From contig CM037597.1 of NCBI GenBank assembly GCA_021018995.1, positions 6,275,299 through 6,339,298 on the forward strand: 64,000 nt of DNA, given 5' to 3'. The stretch's first letter is position 1; each line of letters starts with the position of its first letter. The translations under genes were made by a program, and so were the position numbers. The notes beneath the pieces were generated by a model that saw only the letters and a list, made by a program, of their open reading frames with translations, searched no databases and was not told the origin of the DNA. Below, piece after piece: positions 23,722 to 34,640 of this stretch. Source of the stretch: Chloranthus sessilifolius. Lineage: Eukaryota; Streptophyta; Magnoliopsida; Chloranthales; Chloranthaceae.

Positions 23722-23742
23722 TCTTCACTTTGAATTTATCTT
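23645..23742. repeat. Perfect hairpin with (TA)n loop
   Basis: The arm aagataaattcaaagtgaag at 23647-23666 is repeated exactly inverted at about 23723-23743 (cttcactttgaatttatctt). The loop is roughly 50 bp of TA. Confidence 0.9.
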
Positions 23743-24139
23743 GGGTGTTGGATTTTCTTCTACAACCGGTATGGGATTAGATAAAAGAGCTTAGAATTCA
23801 AATTCAAAAAATAGCTTTTCCCACCAAAAAATTGGTTTTCCAAAAAAGATACTTTTAGCTTTTATAGAAGAAAGGAATCTTCTAATATATGTGAATCTTC
23901 TATTATCTGTGTAAAGTTACAAAAATATTTGAAATATGATTTTATTAAAATATATGAAATATAAATTAGATTAATAAAATCTAACACCTTTCTCATTTCA
24001 GTTCTCGCCTTTTGAATCTTCAATAGGGGCCTTTAGTATTTTGATTAGAGTAGGGGTCGCGAGAGAGCAGAGTGTACCGACCTGCCATAGTTAGTCCCAT
24101 TATGCCCTTATGAAATTTCATAGGAATTGCCTTTTTATT

Positions 24140-24420
24140 CGAACATGGCAGTGTTGACACTTCTATCATCCAAGTCAATGTTCAAAGTTGAAGCATCCAA
24201 CGATTAAGTTACAACATTATCAATTTGAAGCATCATCAAGATTTCTGCTCCAACTTGAGGGGGAGTGTTGAGAAGTTTGTACAGTGTATAAGACATACAT
24301 CATATTTTATTTTCTTTATTGTATCCAGTCTGTCTTTTTCATAAGATAATAGTGAGGTGAAAACGTGACATGAATGGAATTTATGTCTATGTTTTAGTAC
24401 CCGCTTTTAACAATACAAGG
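24140..24420 (+). mobile_element. Ty1-copia 3' end: polypurine tract and LTR start
   Basis: The stretch caacttgagggggagtgttg at 24253-24272 is the usual Ty1-copia polypurine tract followed by the LTR start tgttgagaag. Upstream DNA (tcatccaagtcaatgttcaaag) would be the decayed end of the internal region. No coding remains here. Confidence 0.6.
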
Positions 24421-25020
24421 TAGGTATTGAAAGCTTCTCCATCCAACCAATTTACTCCTCTAAGTGTCTCAAGATTTTTGAATGTGATACAATATCCTTG
24501 TCCACTCCAAGCTCTTTTGCCTTATCTGGCTCATTCCAATAGGTCAAAATAAGTGTGCCTTCTTCAAAGCTTAGAGATTGCATGAGTCGATGAAAACTGT
24601 CGAGGTGACTCTTCGGTGTTCCCCTTCTTGATATTCCTTCGTTTTTTAGGTATGGTTACATAAAATTTTCCACTTCTCTATATGAACTCTAGACCTTACT
24701 TAATAAGTAGGGTTCTTTATTATGTAATTATATTCTTGGGTTTTTGTTATAAAACCTCTCTACTTGATTTCTCTATCTTATGAGCCTTATCAATCTCAGG
24801 GCCAAGCTCTAGCTTGCCTTATTTGGCTTGTTATGGGTTTGGGTGGAGCCCTGGCTGGACAACAAATGTGTCATGTCTTCTTGTCGCATTTTCTGTTTTC
24901 TTGTTGCATGTGCTCAGCTACATTACTATTGTTATAATCCTTATTCATAGCACAACACTCCGTACCAGACAACAGTATGAACTTCGTATAGCTTTATAGC
25001 AATTCTCATTAACTCAAAGT
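24421..25020. other. Probable LTR or intergenic remainder
   Basis: No gene seen; part may be the LTR that starts at 24267. Confidence 0.3.
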
Positions 25021-25026
25021 GGAACT

Positions 25027-25897
25027 CGTCATGGGTCCAAATATCAGACGATACCAAGATGTATCGTTTTTTAGGGTCCCCGCTACAATACAAATGGTTT
25101 TTATCTGGTACCCCCTAAAACACCCAAATTATCGGACGATACATTGAAACTATAGTCCGTATCGGACAATACGGACGATAATTTCAAATTATCGGGCGAT
25201 GATTTCAAATTATCGTCCGATAATTAGGCAGATTGACATAGACCCCCATTTGATCAAATTATCGTCCGATAATTTCAGTTTTTTCTGGTGGGTCCCCCAA
25301 CCCACGTGATGCGCTATTTTGGGGTTTTAAGCCCGAATTCTTAGCCTTTTTTCTTCTTGTTTCTTCAGCTCCTCTTCTTCCTTCTTTGGTTCTTCTTCTT
25401 CCACGTTTTTTGTTTTTAAGTTGCCGAATCGACGCCGGAAAGTGTGGGATCGCCGCCTTAAGTTGCCATTATTCTTCATTTGAAAACCCATGAGATTCAT
25501 TAGTTTTGATTCACCGATCCCCATCATTTATTCAAGTAATTCATCTATTTGTAATGAAATGTAACAAGCTATTGAAGCTTCTTCCATGAATCAGTATGCT
25601 GGTGTTGGAATTTTTCTTTGATCTGATCCACATTTTTTTAAAGATTTTGAAAAAGCACAACGAAAACATATGTATCAAATAAGCCTTAAATAAATTAAAA
25701 AAAAATTGAAATAAATAGAGAACCATTAAATATAATTTTTTGGATTTTTTTTGGATTTTTTGGGATTTAAAAAAAAAATGTATCAAACCGATACTTTCAA
25801 TGTATCGCTGATACATTGAATGTTTCAGACGAAACCTGATACGTATCGTCCTGGAGTGATGGACGATACGTATCGGGATTCCGAAATTTTGATCCAT
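25027..25897. mobile_element. Long family A element (A5) with gene-like interior
   Basis: Ends catgggtccaaatatc and gaaattttgatccatg are inverse. Subterminal blocks consist of acgataccaagatgtatcg and gatacgtatcgtcc words. The middle (about 25320-25560) is different: CTT-rich, then a GC-richer stretch (ttgccgaatcgacgccggaa) that looks like a plant leader or exon fragment. The minus strand there is open for 66 codons with a Glu/Lys-rich tail. The flanks do not match well. It is possibly an A-type element that has picked up host sequence. Confidence 0.45.
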
Positions 25898-26150
25898 GCT
25901 CACCTATCTCCACAATGGAGGAATGCCATGATTCAATAAATGAAGGTACTTGAGCAAAATTGTACGTGGAATGTGACTATGTCGCCTAAAGGAAAAAAGG
26001 TTGTTGGCTGTAGATGTGTGTATATTGTGAACGGTAGACCATATGAACTGTTGAGAGGTATACAAATTGGTTGGTGGCTTAGGGCTTAAAGCAAACATAT
26101 GGTTTTTTATTACAAGGATACCTTTCCTTCGGATGCGAAATTTAACTCTG

Positions 26151-26193
26151 ATCGTGCTCTCTCTCTCTTTCTCTCTCTCTCTCGCGCGCGCAA
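26151..26193. repeat. (CT)n(CG)n microsatellite
   Basis: CT repeats with one TTT interruption, ending gcgcgcgc, inside the copia remnant. Confidence 0.9.
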
Positions 26194-26462
26194 TTCATAA
26201 ACGATGAACTCTTCATGGAGATTTTAAGAAGGAAGTTTATATGTCCTTTCCCCTGGCTTCTCACATGAGGGGAGAAGGAACAATGGTGTCGTCTCAACTA
26301 GGCTATCTATGAGTTAAAGCAATCATCAAGAGTTTGGTTCAAAATGTTTAATGATGTTGTTGGGAAGTTTAGTTATAAGAGAAGTCACTATGATTACACT
26401 TTGTGAAGAGAGGTGTTTGGATTATTGCACGTATTTTTATGTGGATGGTATTATTATTATTG

Positions 26463-27021
26463 GCGTAGTTCTAAAATTCAGCAAGTTGGCTTTGTTGAGG
26501 ACAGGGATCTGCTGGCTTTGGCGGTTTGTTCCATACTTGTTATGTTCGAGTCAATCTAATCGGTTGAGCTGTTATTCATATTAAAATGAGTCAAGATTGA
26601 TGAGGAGTTGGTTAATGATGCTCAAGCATGTACTTGTTGTATTTTTAATTTAATCCTTTGTTAACTCCAACCTCACGAGTCAACGAGTTAACTTGATGGA
26701 GTTACTCGACTCGCTGGGATTTCGAGTTATGGCCGAGTCAAGTCAAGATTTCGCTAGGATGATGCAATCAGGGTTCAAAAACTACTCTTAATTTTCATGG
26801 GATAATGTTTTAGAAGCCCTCTCTTTTTAAATAGTATTAAACTACCAATTTGATCAACATATCCTTCCATCTTTTTCCTTGTAACATATTTATTTTTATA
26901 AGAATTTATTTTTAAAAATACGTACTAAATTATCAAGTTAGAGCGAGTCGAGTTTATCCGAGTCTTAGAGTTAACTCAATTCAACTGACTTTCAAGTCGA
27001 GTTTTCGCGTTTAAAACCATG
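26463..27021. mobile_element. 559-bp insertion inside the copia YxDD region
   Basis: Interrupts the copia frame directly after the YVDG-IIII box. The left end gcgtagttctaaaatt and the right end gttttaaaaccatg are loosely inverse. Flanks ttattattg and attattact resemble each other at 6 of 9. The right half repeats cgagtcgagt/ gagttaactc words around 26660-27005. Same general design as the palindromic MITEs, but a different word set. Confidence 0.45.
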
Positions 27022-27808
27022 ATTATTACTAATGATGAGGAAGCGATTGGAAGACTTAAGCACCACTTAAGTCAGATATTTGATATCCAAGATTGTTGTC
27101 TTTTTAGATACTTTCTTGTGATTGCAATCGCTAGGTCCAGAGGGGATATCTTTTATCTCCTAAAAAAAGTATACTATTGATGTGCTTAAGCAGGCGAACA
27201 TTCTGGAATGTAGACCTTCAGATACTCCTATGGAGCAAAATCATAGGATTAATATTGAACATAGTGAGCCTCTCCAAGATATCCAGATGTATGAGAGACC
27301 TCTTGGAAAGTTCACTCAATGTTAAACGATATCCCAAGTACTTGAAATCTAGTCCTGAAATCTAGTCACTTAGACGTCATATATAGAATCCTCAAGTACT
27401 TGAAATCTAGTCCTGAAAAAGGGCACATTGATGTGAAAATACATATAGATGCAGATTGGGCTGGATCTCTAAGTGATAGGAGATCCATCACTATGTCAAA
27501 TTCAAGTGCAAAATCTGAACATAGAGATCCACCACTAGGAGTTTACGTGAAGCTCTCTATGGACTTATTCGACAATATAGCATTCAAACACATAGCCATG
27601 AATCCAGTGTATCATGAAAGCACTAAACATGTAGAAACTGATTCTCAATTTATTTGAGAGAAAATCGAGTCAAGTGAATGTTAAATCCTCAGGTTCAAGG
27701 AGGAAATTGTAGATGTTCTTACCAAAGTTCTTGGGTAGTCTAGATTTTGTGAACTTGTACCCAAATTTGGCATGACTGATATCTATCTTCCAACTCGAGG
27801 GGGAGTGT

Positions 27809-27847
27809 CGGTGTGCATTATGTCATTAGGTAGTGTGTTTCTAGTGC

Positions 27848-27910
<63 letters not shown>

Positions 27911-28010
27911 GCTTACCTTTTTCATTTAGTTATCCCTAATGATAAAGGGGTTCGGCTATCTATATTTAGTCTTTACCCTATCTCTTCTTCTTCTCCCTCT
28001 TTCACCTTCG
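27809..28010 (+). mobile_element. Copia 3' LTR start with (TA)n
   Basis: Begins tgtcggtgtgcattatg right after the polypurine tract. A (TA)n tract of about 57 bp lies at 27851-27907. The LTR end was not located. Confidence 0.5.
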
Positions 28011-28195
28011 TCTCTTCTAATCCTAATTAATCTAATAGCATTTACTTCACCTTTAATTACTTGAACGCTAACTAGATCCACTTTGGATGGATTGGATTTT
28101 ATCAAATTAGCAAGGTAAACTAATTATGGATTGAATGGAGGTTTGAAGAAGATGAAATTAAGAAAAGGATTTTTACTTGAATGGTAATTTTTAAG
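28011..28195. other. Intergenic or LTR remainder
   Basis: Nothing recognised. Confidence 0.3.
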
Positions 28196-28405
28196 TAGAA
28201 TGAGTTTTGGGAGTATATGGTGCAATTGGATGCAGGGATGCTATTCTTCCTTGTGGTTGTCAATGCTTGTTAATGGAGCGACAAAGGGTTTTTCCGAAGC
28301 TCTAGGGGCCTTAAGATTCGTTATCCCCCTTCTCTTTTATGTGGTTGCAGAGGCTCTTGGTAGGTTTTTGGATAGGTGACTAATCTATATATGGTTGTCA
28401 CACCC

Positions 28406-28690
28406 GTGGTATCAAAACTGGGCCGATATGTATTGGTTTTATTGAGAACCGATACAATACCATGCCGATATAGGTATCGGGATGGTATCCCTATAAGTAT
28501 AGGTATCGGATCGATACGGGTCAGTATCGACCATTACTATCTTGATATTGGGATGCCTCGGTATCGGCCGATACTGACCGATACAAAATTTTATGCTCTT
28601 TAAAAAAAAAAATTATTGGCCAATACAGTATTGGCAATACCGTATTCGTGTCTGCCCCTACCCAATACCGATACCGAGTTTGATACCTTG
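28406..28690. mobile_element. Family B MITE, copy B2, in the LINE
   Basis: 285 bp; ends gtggtatcaaaac and tttgataccttg. Flanks gtcacaccc (28397-28405) and gtcgcacct (28691-28699) agree at 7 of 9. The body holds atcggccgatactgaccg and a poly(A) run near 28600. It sits within the LINE RT coding relic, so it is the younger insertion. Confidence 0.8.
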
Positions 28691-28740
28691 GTCGCACCTA
28701 CAATATGCTTGCACACACTGATTTTTTGTGGAGCCTGATA

Positions 28741-29164
28741 GAGGGAGTTGGTGGATGGATTGTAATGCTAGAGTGCATTTTGACAGAAGATGAATGCAGG
28801 GAAGCTACAATTTTTCAATTTGATGAGAGGATATTGTGGAGTTGGCTAATTCCTTTGGATAAAGATGAAAATGGGTGACCATCCCATCATCATACCTTGG
28901 GCTACCTCTATGTATTGGGAAAACCATCTAAGTCACTTTGGGACCCGGTGGTAGAGGGAGTTGGTGGATGGATTGTAATGCTAGAGTGCATTGTGATGGA
29001 AGAGGAATGCAGGGAAGCCACAAATTTTCAATTTGATTAGAGGATATTGTGGAGTTGGCTAATTCCTTTGGATAAAGATGAAAATGGGTGACCATCCCAT
29101 CATCATACCTTGGGCTACCTCTATGTATTGGGAAAACCATCTAACTCACTTTGGGACCCAGTGG
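28741..29164. repeat. 212-bp tandem duplication within the LINE relic
   Basis: gagggagttggtggatgg starts both copies (28741, 28953). The copies are about 95 percent identical by eye and both include the WLIPLDKDENG and TLGYLYVLGKPS segments. Confidence 0.9.
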
Positions 29165-29500
29165 TAGAACAATATAAGAGAAAGTTGTCTGTGTGGAATG
29201 GTACATATAGATCTTGTTCTAGATACAAGAGCAACTGATCATTCTTCTTTGAGGCATCGGACCTTTTTTATCTCTTTGTTTTTTAACATCTGTAAATATT
29301 TTTTTGTTTCATTCCTAAGTTCAAAAATGCCCATTAGACAAAACACCACAGTTCGTCCAACTCCGCAAAAGTATAACTTATGCTGTTAAATCTTTTTCCT
29401 ACTAATGAATCCAAAAAGAGGATCTTTGTTTCTTTTCTCTTTCATGAGTTGCCTATAGTTTTAACCCAGATGGAAAAAGGGGGCTGGTGCTCAATCACTT

Positions 29501-29650
29501 GAGGGATGTTATGTTGGAAGAATCCGAATCATCCGTAGACAGTGTGGAGCCCTACCATGGAGGAGGGAGATTTGGCAAATGTCATTAGATGGAGGGGGGA
29601 GTAAAGAAGGTCCACGTGCACATGCACACATAGGCACCTTTCCTTTTTCC

Positions 29651-29681
<31 letters not shown>

Positions 29682-29925
29682 CATTTCTAGTTAAATGAAA
29701 ACTATAATAATTTATCTACATTTCTTTCTTGTAAAAGAACTTAAAAACAGTAAAAAATTTCTCTACAAATATTCTATAATGAGTGTTCTTGCTCCAATTC
29801 AGCTTTTCATTTCTTCCTTTATCCAAAACAATACTCTAATGAGTTTTTTCGGGAAAAAAAATAAATGACTTAGATCTAATTTTAACTGGTTTATAGGGAA
29901 AAAAGAAAAAGAGAGATTTCAATCC
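29501..29925. other. Intergenic/LINE debris with (TA)n
   Basis: (TA)n at 29651-29679. Otherwise unrecognised, possibly an insertion separating two parts of one LINE. Confidence 0.4.
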
Positions 29926-30500
29926 ATGAAAAAAATATGGAGAAATAATTTTAGAGAATGGGTTTGTAACAGGTGCTCTTTGTTCGTTGATCACTCGTTC
30001 ACTAGGCAGATCTGGGTGTGGTCCTCTGTACCTTTAAGGTCAGCTGGGCTTTTCCAGAGGGTATGGGCAGATTGCTTGAGGAATGGGATAGAGATTGTTG
30101 ACATCCAAGGGGACCTGTAAAAAATCTGTGCTTATGCTGCTGTGTGGGCCAATTGGTTTGAGAGAAACAACAGGTCTTTTGCAGGATTGGCAGCTTATGA
30201 ATTTGTAGTTAAATCTGCTTGAGATTTCGTTTTTAGCTGGATCAGAATTAGCCATAAGTGCAGTTGAGGTTGGGGATCTCTGTTTTATGGATGAATGGGA
30301 TAGCGTGCTTGTAATCCATTAACTCTTCTGCTGGTGAAGAGTGTCCAGCTTGTCCCTGGGATGCCCTTAGTGGGATTTTTTTTGAGTGCTTCTGTGGGGT
30401 GTTCTTTAGTCTACTGGGCTAGTTTCTCACTACCCCGCCCTGGCATGTATTCTCTTCCTTAGCCTTTGCTTAATTTTTGTTACCGATCAAAAGAGAATGA
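29926..30500 (+). pseudogene. L1-type LINE ORF2 C-terminal remnant
   Basis: Plus-strand frame from about 29940: RSAGLFQRVWADCLRNG, VDIQGDL, a stop, then VWANWFERNNRSFAG, as in the plant LINE C-terminal domain (W..W.ERN.R.F), and FSWIRISHK. The end ttttgttaccgatcaaaaga at 30478-30497 resembles a LINE 3' terminus. It may be the continuation of 28196-29500. Confidence 0.7.
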
Positions 30501-31250
30501 AGGTGTTAAGCTTTTCATATCTTCCTTTATACAAAAGAATATTTTAATGAGTTCTTTACAAAAAAAAAGGAAAGAAAAGAAAAACAAAAATCAAAATGAC
30601 CTCGATCTAAGATCTATTGGTTCGGGGGAAAATAAAGAAAAGTAAAAAAAGAGAGATTTCAATCCATGAAAAGAATATGGAGAAAATAATTTTAGAGAAT
30701 GGGTTTTAGCTAATCTTTATTTTATTGGTGTGTGAGATGTAGTTATGGGTATGTGAGTAGATGTCTAGATATATGTGCCACTTATGGTCAGTGTTTCCTT
30801 GGCACTTTTACTTTTGGGATTTTTGCCGTGCCGACACTAGGACAGTCCTCAAACAGCACGAGCCTTCTAAACAAATATGAAAAACCACATATTACCATCA
30901 AAATGCCCCATTGTTTTGACAACGATAAAATGAACTCTGTTTTTGAAAAAAATTGAGTAAAGTTTAGTAACTACTAAATAAAAGGTTTAGGTCGTTGAAA
31001 ACGATATTTACAATATACTATACTTTTATTTAGGTTCACGACATATACTTTGTATCTTTCATTACATATCTCTTAAGGTTTCCCTTCAATTATTTTCTAT
31101 ATATGTTTTATTTATCTAATTTATTTTCTTAAGGCCGTACCGCCGTATTGGAATCTTTAGAAATTGGTGTGCCAAACATCTATTGGCAGCTTGATGCTTG
31201 GCACCCGTGGCACGTGTCTAGGTAACACTGCTTATGGTGTGCATGTAGTT
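30501..31250. other. Intergenic
   Basis: 30530-30700 repeats sequence from 29815-29960 (gagagatttcaatccatgaaa in both, followed by aatatggagaaa), a direct duplication spanning the LINE C-terminus. The remainder is unrecognised. Confidence 0.4.
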
Positions 31251-31285
31251 ACTTTGTATCTGTGAGTTTTAATTACTTTTATTAG

Positions 31286-31292
31286 TATAAAG
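31286..31292 (+). promoter_or_regulatory. Candidate TATA box of the RRM gene
   Basis: tataaag at 31286-31292. Downstream are telo-box-like motifs ctaaccctaact (from 31308) and aaaccctaagc (from 31374) and a CT-rich tract, a typical plant core promoter and leader. It is 890 bp upstream of the start codon, so a leader intron would be needed; transcript evidence is lacking. Confidence 0.4.
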
Positions 31293-32176
31293 GCTAGTTG
31301 GGTTCTCCTAACCCTAACTTAGCTATTCTATTCCCAATATCTCTTTCTTCCCTCTCCTCCTCCTTCCTCTTCTAAACCCTAAGCCTAAAATCAAGTGATT
31401 TCCCTTTGCATACGGGAAGAAGACATTTTGTATGACCAGATACGGGAATTTCGGATACAGCCTCACGCCTGTTACAGTCACCTGGCACCAGGCAAGACCT
31501 AGGTGACCATGCAGCCATGCATTTGCCTATGTTGACACCTAGAGACCCAGGCAATTGCCTAGCTCCAGTAAAGCCTAGGCAAGTTGCCTAAGTGATTGCT
31601 TATGGGAATCATGCTCTCTTTATTTAGTCGTGTTCTAACAACGGAGGAGTTGATGCCTGTAAAGGAATCGACAACGTAAATTTACTCTATATGCTGATAA
31701 TTTTTCTTCTCTTTCCTATTCTCTGATGTCTCCTCCAACAAAATGTCCTGTTAATTTTCTGGTGTGGGAAGCTTAAAATGAATCAAAAATGAAAATTTTG
31801 AAATTCTATTATGCCGAAAAAAAAGGTCCAATGATTTTAAAAGTCCTTGTTTCTTAAGCTAGATCTTTTAATTTGCTTGAAGGGATAGTTTCAGCGGCAC
31901 ATTTGTTTTTGTTGTGTCTGAATTTTGAGCTTCCTTGAAAATCAGTTGGGCTGGTGTTTTCAGAAAACTCGGCACTTTGCCATCGGTGATGCTGACTACT
32001 CGGGACATGTTTTTGGGATAAGAAGTGAATTTGCTTTAGATCACTGCCTTCTGTAAATTCTCTATCTGAAGTATCAGTGCATCATACGGATCAGATTTCA
32101 TCGACTCTTACTGAATTGGACACTTGGCTTCTCCTATATCCCACTTGCTTGGTACGAGAAAATTCCATTAACTCAT

Positions 32177-33761
32177 ATGGGGACCCCTTCCCAGAAAGAA
32201 TATGCGGCATTTGAAGATAAGGTCAGAAGAACGATTTTTATCGACAACATGTCGCCACTGGCGACGACATCAGTCCTGGAATCGGCTCTTGGACAGTTTG
32301 GGAATGTGGTGAGTGTTCAACTCATTCCAAACTATACGGAGTCAAGGAATATCCCGCAATGTGCCTTGGTGGAGATGGAGAATTCGAAGCAAGCAAAATG
32401 CGTAATTCAGGATATAACCAATTTCCCGTTCATGATGTCTGGAATGCCCAGACCTGTAAGGGTACGGGCAGCTGAACCAGAGATGTTTAGCGAGCGCCCG
32501 GCTCGACCGGGTAAAAAGATACAGTGCCATTGGGTGGATCCCAAGGACCCGGATTTTGTGATAGCAACGAAGTTGAAGCATCTTACTCGGAAGCATGCTG
32601 CAGAAGCTTCATTGGTGCTTGAGGTGATATTCAAATTCTTTTCCAGTCTTGGAAATCATCATTTTTTTTTTCCGGCTATTTTAAAATCTACCGGTTTTGG
32701 GTTGGGACATAATGATGATTTAAAATACCAATTTTCAGGTATGAACGTCCAGCTCCAAAACCGGTAAGTATCATCTGATACATACCGATTCCGGACAATA
32801 GATTGGTTTGTATCGTCCGATACGTTACCTATATATACATAATGCACAGGTATAACACATTCAAAGTATCGTGCTGGTGACCTCCGAAACCAGTACGTAC
32901 CAGACGATACCTAACGTCTGAAATTTTGAACCATAATCATGGTCAACCTGATTATTTAAACCCTCCAACTCGACCCAACCCGTTATTTAAAACCAGAATC
33001 GAAACCCAACCCCTTTATTTAAACGCTCAACCCAAACTTATCGGACCTGTTTATTTAAACCCTCAACCTCAACCTGACCCAACCTGGGGCAGTTCCACCT
33101 GGGTTAGCTTTGTTTAAAATATAATGTAGGTACTGTTTGGGTCGAGAAACTAGAACCCAAGCCCATTCCGTTTAATAAACAGGTCTAGATGTCCAACCCA
33201 ACCCGACAGGTTGGGATGTTGGGATTTTGGACCCAAACTTGGCTGTGGAGGGCCGGGTCCCACCTTTCAGGTCCAACCTGATCCACTTGCATCCCTAAGA
33301 AGGACATTGTTCCGATATCTAACTTTGATCAATTTTTATCTTGAGCTGGTTAATAAATTTTTGTGCAAGTTTTGTGAAAATTTCTTTGATAGTCGCGTAG
33401 GATCATCCTATCATTTGATTGGATGCTACATATCAAACCACCCTTCGCGGTTAGAAATGTTGTGCACCGTTCACTTTAGCGGTCCTATTGTCGGTTTTTT
33501 AATCTTGACCACGCCCCAGATGCTTGTCTTAATTACTCTACAGACTATTCACCTAAGTGGTAAACTGGTAATTACTTGGCTGATGCTTTATTTCCTCTGC
33601 TTTTGTAGAATCAACTGGAAGAAGAAGAGAAACTAGCAAAGCAGCAGGCCGAAACGCTGAAGACGAATTACAAAAAAATCGAGTTGATAGATGGTATCAT
33701 GACTGATGGAACAATTCAGCGTTTGGCTCGGCATTACCAGATCAACATTTTAGATGATTGA
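32177..33761 (+). CDS. RRM protein of the EDM3/AIPP1 type, two exons
   Basis: Exon 1 32177-32623 and exon 2 33609-33761, joined in phase 0 by a GT-AG intron (gag|gtgata ... ttttgtag|aat), give 199 residues. An RRM fills about residues 18-95: RNP2 is TIFIDN (19-24). The RNP1 position reads CALVEMEN and lacks the usual aromatics. PFMMSGMPRPVRV, RAAEPEMF and PGKKIQCHW...DPKDPDF follow. The C-terminus is a charged helix (EEEEKLAKQQAETLK). From memory this order matches Arabidopsis EDM3/AIPP1 (At1g05970), which works with ASI1 and EDM2 in the nucleus to secure full-length transcripts of genes with heterochromatic intronic repeats. The MGTPSQ start also fits the family. The 985-bp intron holds repeats. 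The frame is intact, so the gene is probably functional. Confidence 0.7.
32750..33300. repeat. Repeats in the RRM gene intron
   Basis: 32760-32934 is a family A relative (ccgatacgttacc, ccagtacgtaccagacgat; right end gaaattttgaaccat). 32935-33296 is a CAACCCGTTATTTAAAACC / GGGTTGGAC-type repeat ending cacttgcatccct, as in hAT-like MITEs. Both lie inside the intron and respect the splice sites. Confidence 0.6.
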
Positions 33762-34040
33762 AGACTTCTCTGGTTAGTGTTTTTTTTTTTCTGGTCATAG
33801 GTTTTAAGGCACCTCTGGGATAGCGGGTTTCTGCCTGACCCAATACAGGAAGCTGAAGTGATGCCAAAACAGCTAAAATGCATTAACAGCTAATTTTGTT
33901 TTGTATCTTGTGATGGGTCTCGCAGGCATTCAGTGATACCAGTTACGTTTCGACTGTACTGTACACTTTTCTGAAATGTGCGTTTTTTGATGAAAACTAT
34001 ACTGATCTAATTGGTAGGGGCGCACGGCTGTGCACGCGGG
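33762..34040 (+). other. Probable 3' UTR of the RRM gene
   Basis: Directly downstream of the stop codon. A T-rich tract lies at 33780-33792. No clear poly(A) signal was identified. Confidence 0.35.
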
Positions 34041-34043
34041 AAT

Positions 34044-34213
34044 ATAGTTACCAAACTCGGCCTTTTGGGAAAAAAAATATTCTCATTTTTGTCAAAAAAC
34101 ATTTATTTTAAATATTTTTCATTACCTTTTCCAAACTGATACCCGAATTTTGCTGTTCTTATCACTTTTTTTTTCCTTGCCAATTTTTTCCCAAATTCCG
34201 ACTTGGTAACTAT
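34044..34213. mobile_element. Family E MITE, copy 2
   Basis: 170 bp; ends atagttaccaaactcgg and ccgacttggtaactat are inverse over about 16 bp. Flanks gcacgcggg(aat) and gcacagga suggest an imperfect duplication. Confidence 0.65.
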
Positions 34214-34640
34214 GCACAGGAAGTGCACTGAGTCAATCTCTCACTGCCAAACTGGTCAATACTTTGGAGATGTGAAGAAACTTACGGATTTTGACCGGTC
34301 AAGATCTTGACAGGATGAGATTGACCCACTCATTGTCCAGGCCAATTTCAGGAGTGCACGTTTATTTTTTAGTGTCAATCCAGGAAAAGCTCAAAAAGGT
34401 ACTTTCACTGATTTATTTGCTAAATTATCTGTGCATCGTCCAAGGTGTTACAGTTTTAGTAGGCGGAGTTTTGCCCGAACACTGGCCTTTGTACCCGAGT
34501 ATTCTAGCCTTAGGAGCCACAAAGCTATTTATCAGCATGTAAATAAGAGGAAGTTCACTTTTGACCGCTCACTGATTTGGTCCTTGAAAGCATCAGTGCC
34601 TTTTCCAAAGTTGGTGTACCAAAGTCTATGACCTTAACGA
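34214..34640. other. Intergenic, nothing recognised
   Basis: Short open frames only; the region may belong to a larger repeat around the next hairpin. Confidence 0.3.

Larger units (their letters stand above)
25904..27808 (+). pseudogene. Decayed Ty1-copia reverse transcriptase/RNase H region
   Basis: The plus strand starts within the RT domain: PQWRNAMI, a stop, then LEQNCTWNV, KGKKVVGCRCVYIVN, VERYTN and LVA, as in copia RT. The YVDD box appears as YVDGIIIIG at 26438-26464. After an insertion the frame resumes at 27022 with NDEEAIGRLKHHLSQIFDIQD, split here as NDEEAIGRL then KHHLSQIFDIQD, followed by FLVIAIARSRGDIF and SDTPMEQN. RNase H follows (HIDADWAGS, SDRRS, then SAKSEHR), and the region ends EIVDVLTKVLG. 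Several stops and frameshifts break it. The polypurine tract ctcgagggggagtgtcgg at 27798 marks the 3' LTR. Ty1-copia elements copy their RNA into DNA in cytoplasmic particles; this one cannot. Confidence 0.85.
28196..29500 (+). pseudogene. L1-type LINE reverse transcriptase remnant
   Basis: Plus-strand frames read LNGATKGFFRSSRGLKIRYP and then GCRGSW, a degraded form of the plant L1 RT motif NG...FF...RGLRQGDPLSP. After the B2 insertion (28406-28690) the RT continues with WLIPLDKDENG and TLGYLYVLGKPSNSLWDPVV (the YLGLP...FWxPVxE block), followed by KRKLSVWNGTYR. A 212-bp segment is tandemly duplicated (28741-28952 and 28953-29164). Further on, SKKRIFVSFLFHELPIV and then EKGGW resemble the segment after RT. 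Frameshifts and stops are throughout. L1-type elements move by target-primed reverse transcription; this copy is dead. Confidence 0.75.

Noticed and set aside
25904..26098. Minus-strand frame of 64 codons
   Set aside because: Antisense of the copia RT relic.
32342..32634. Minus-strand frames across the RRM exon
   Set aside because: Antisense shadows of a well-supported exon.
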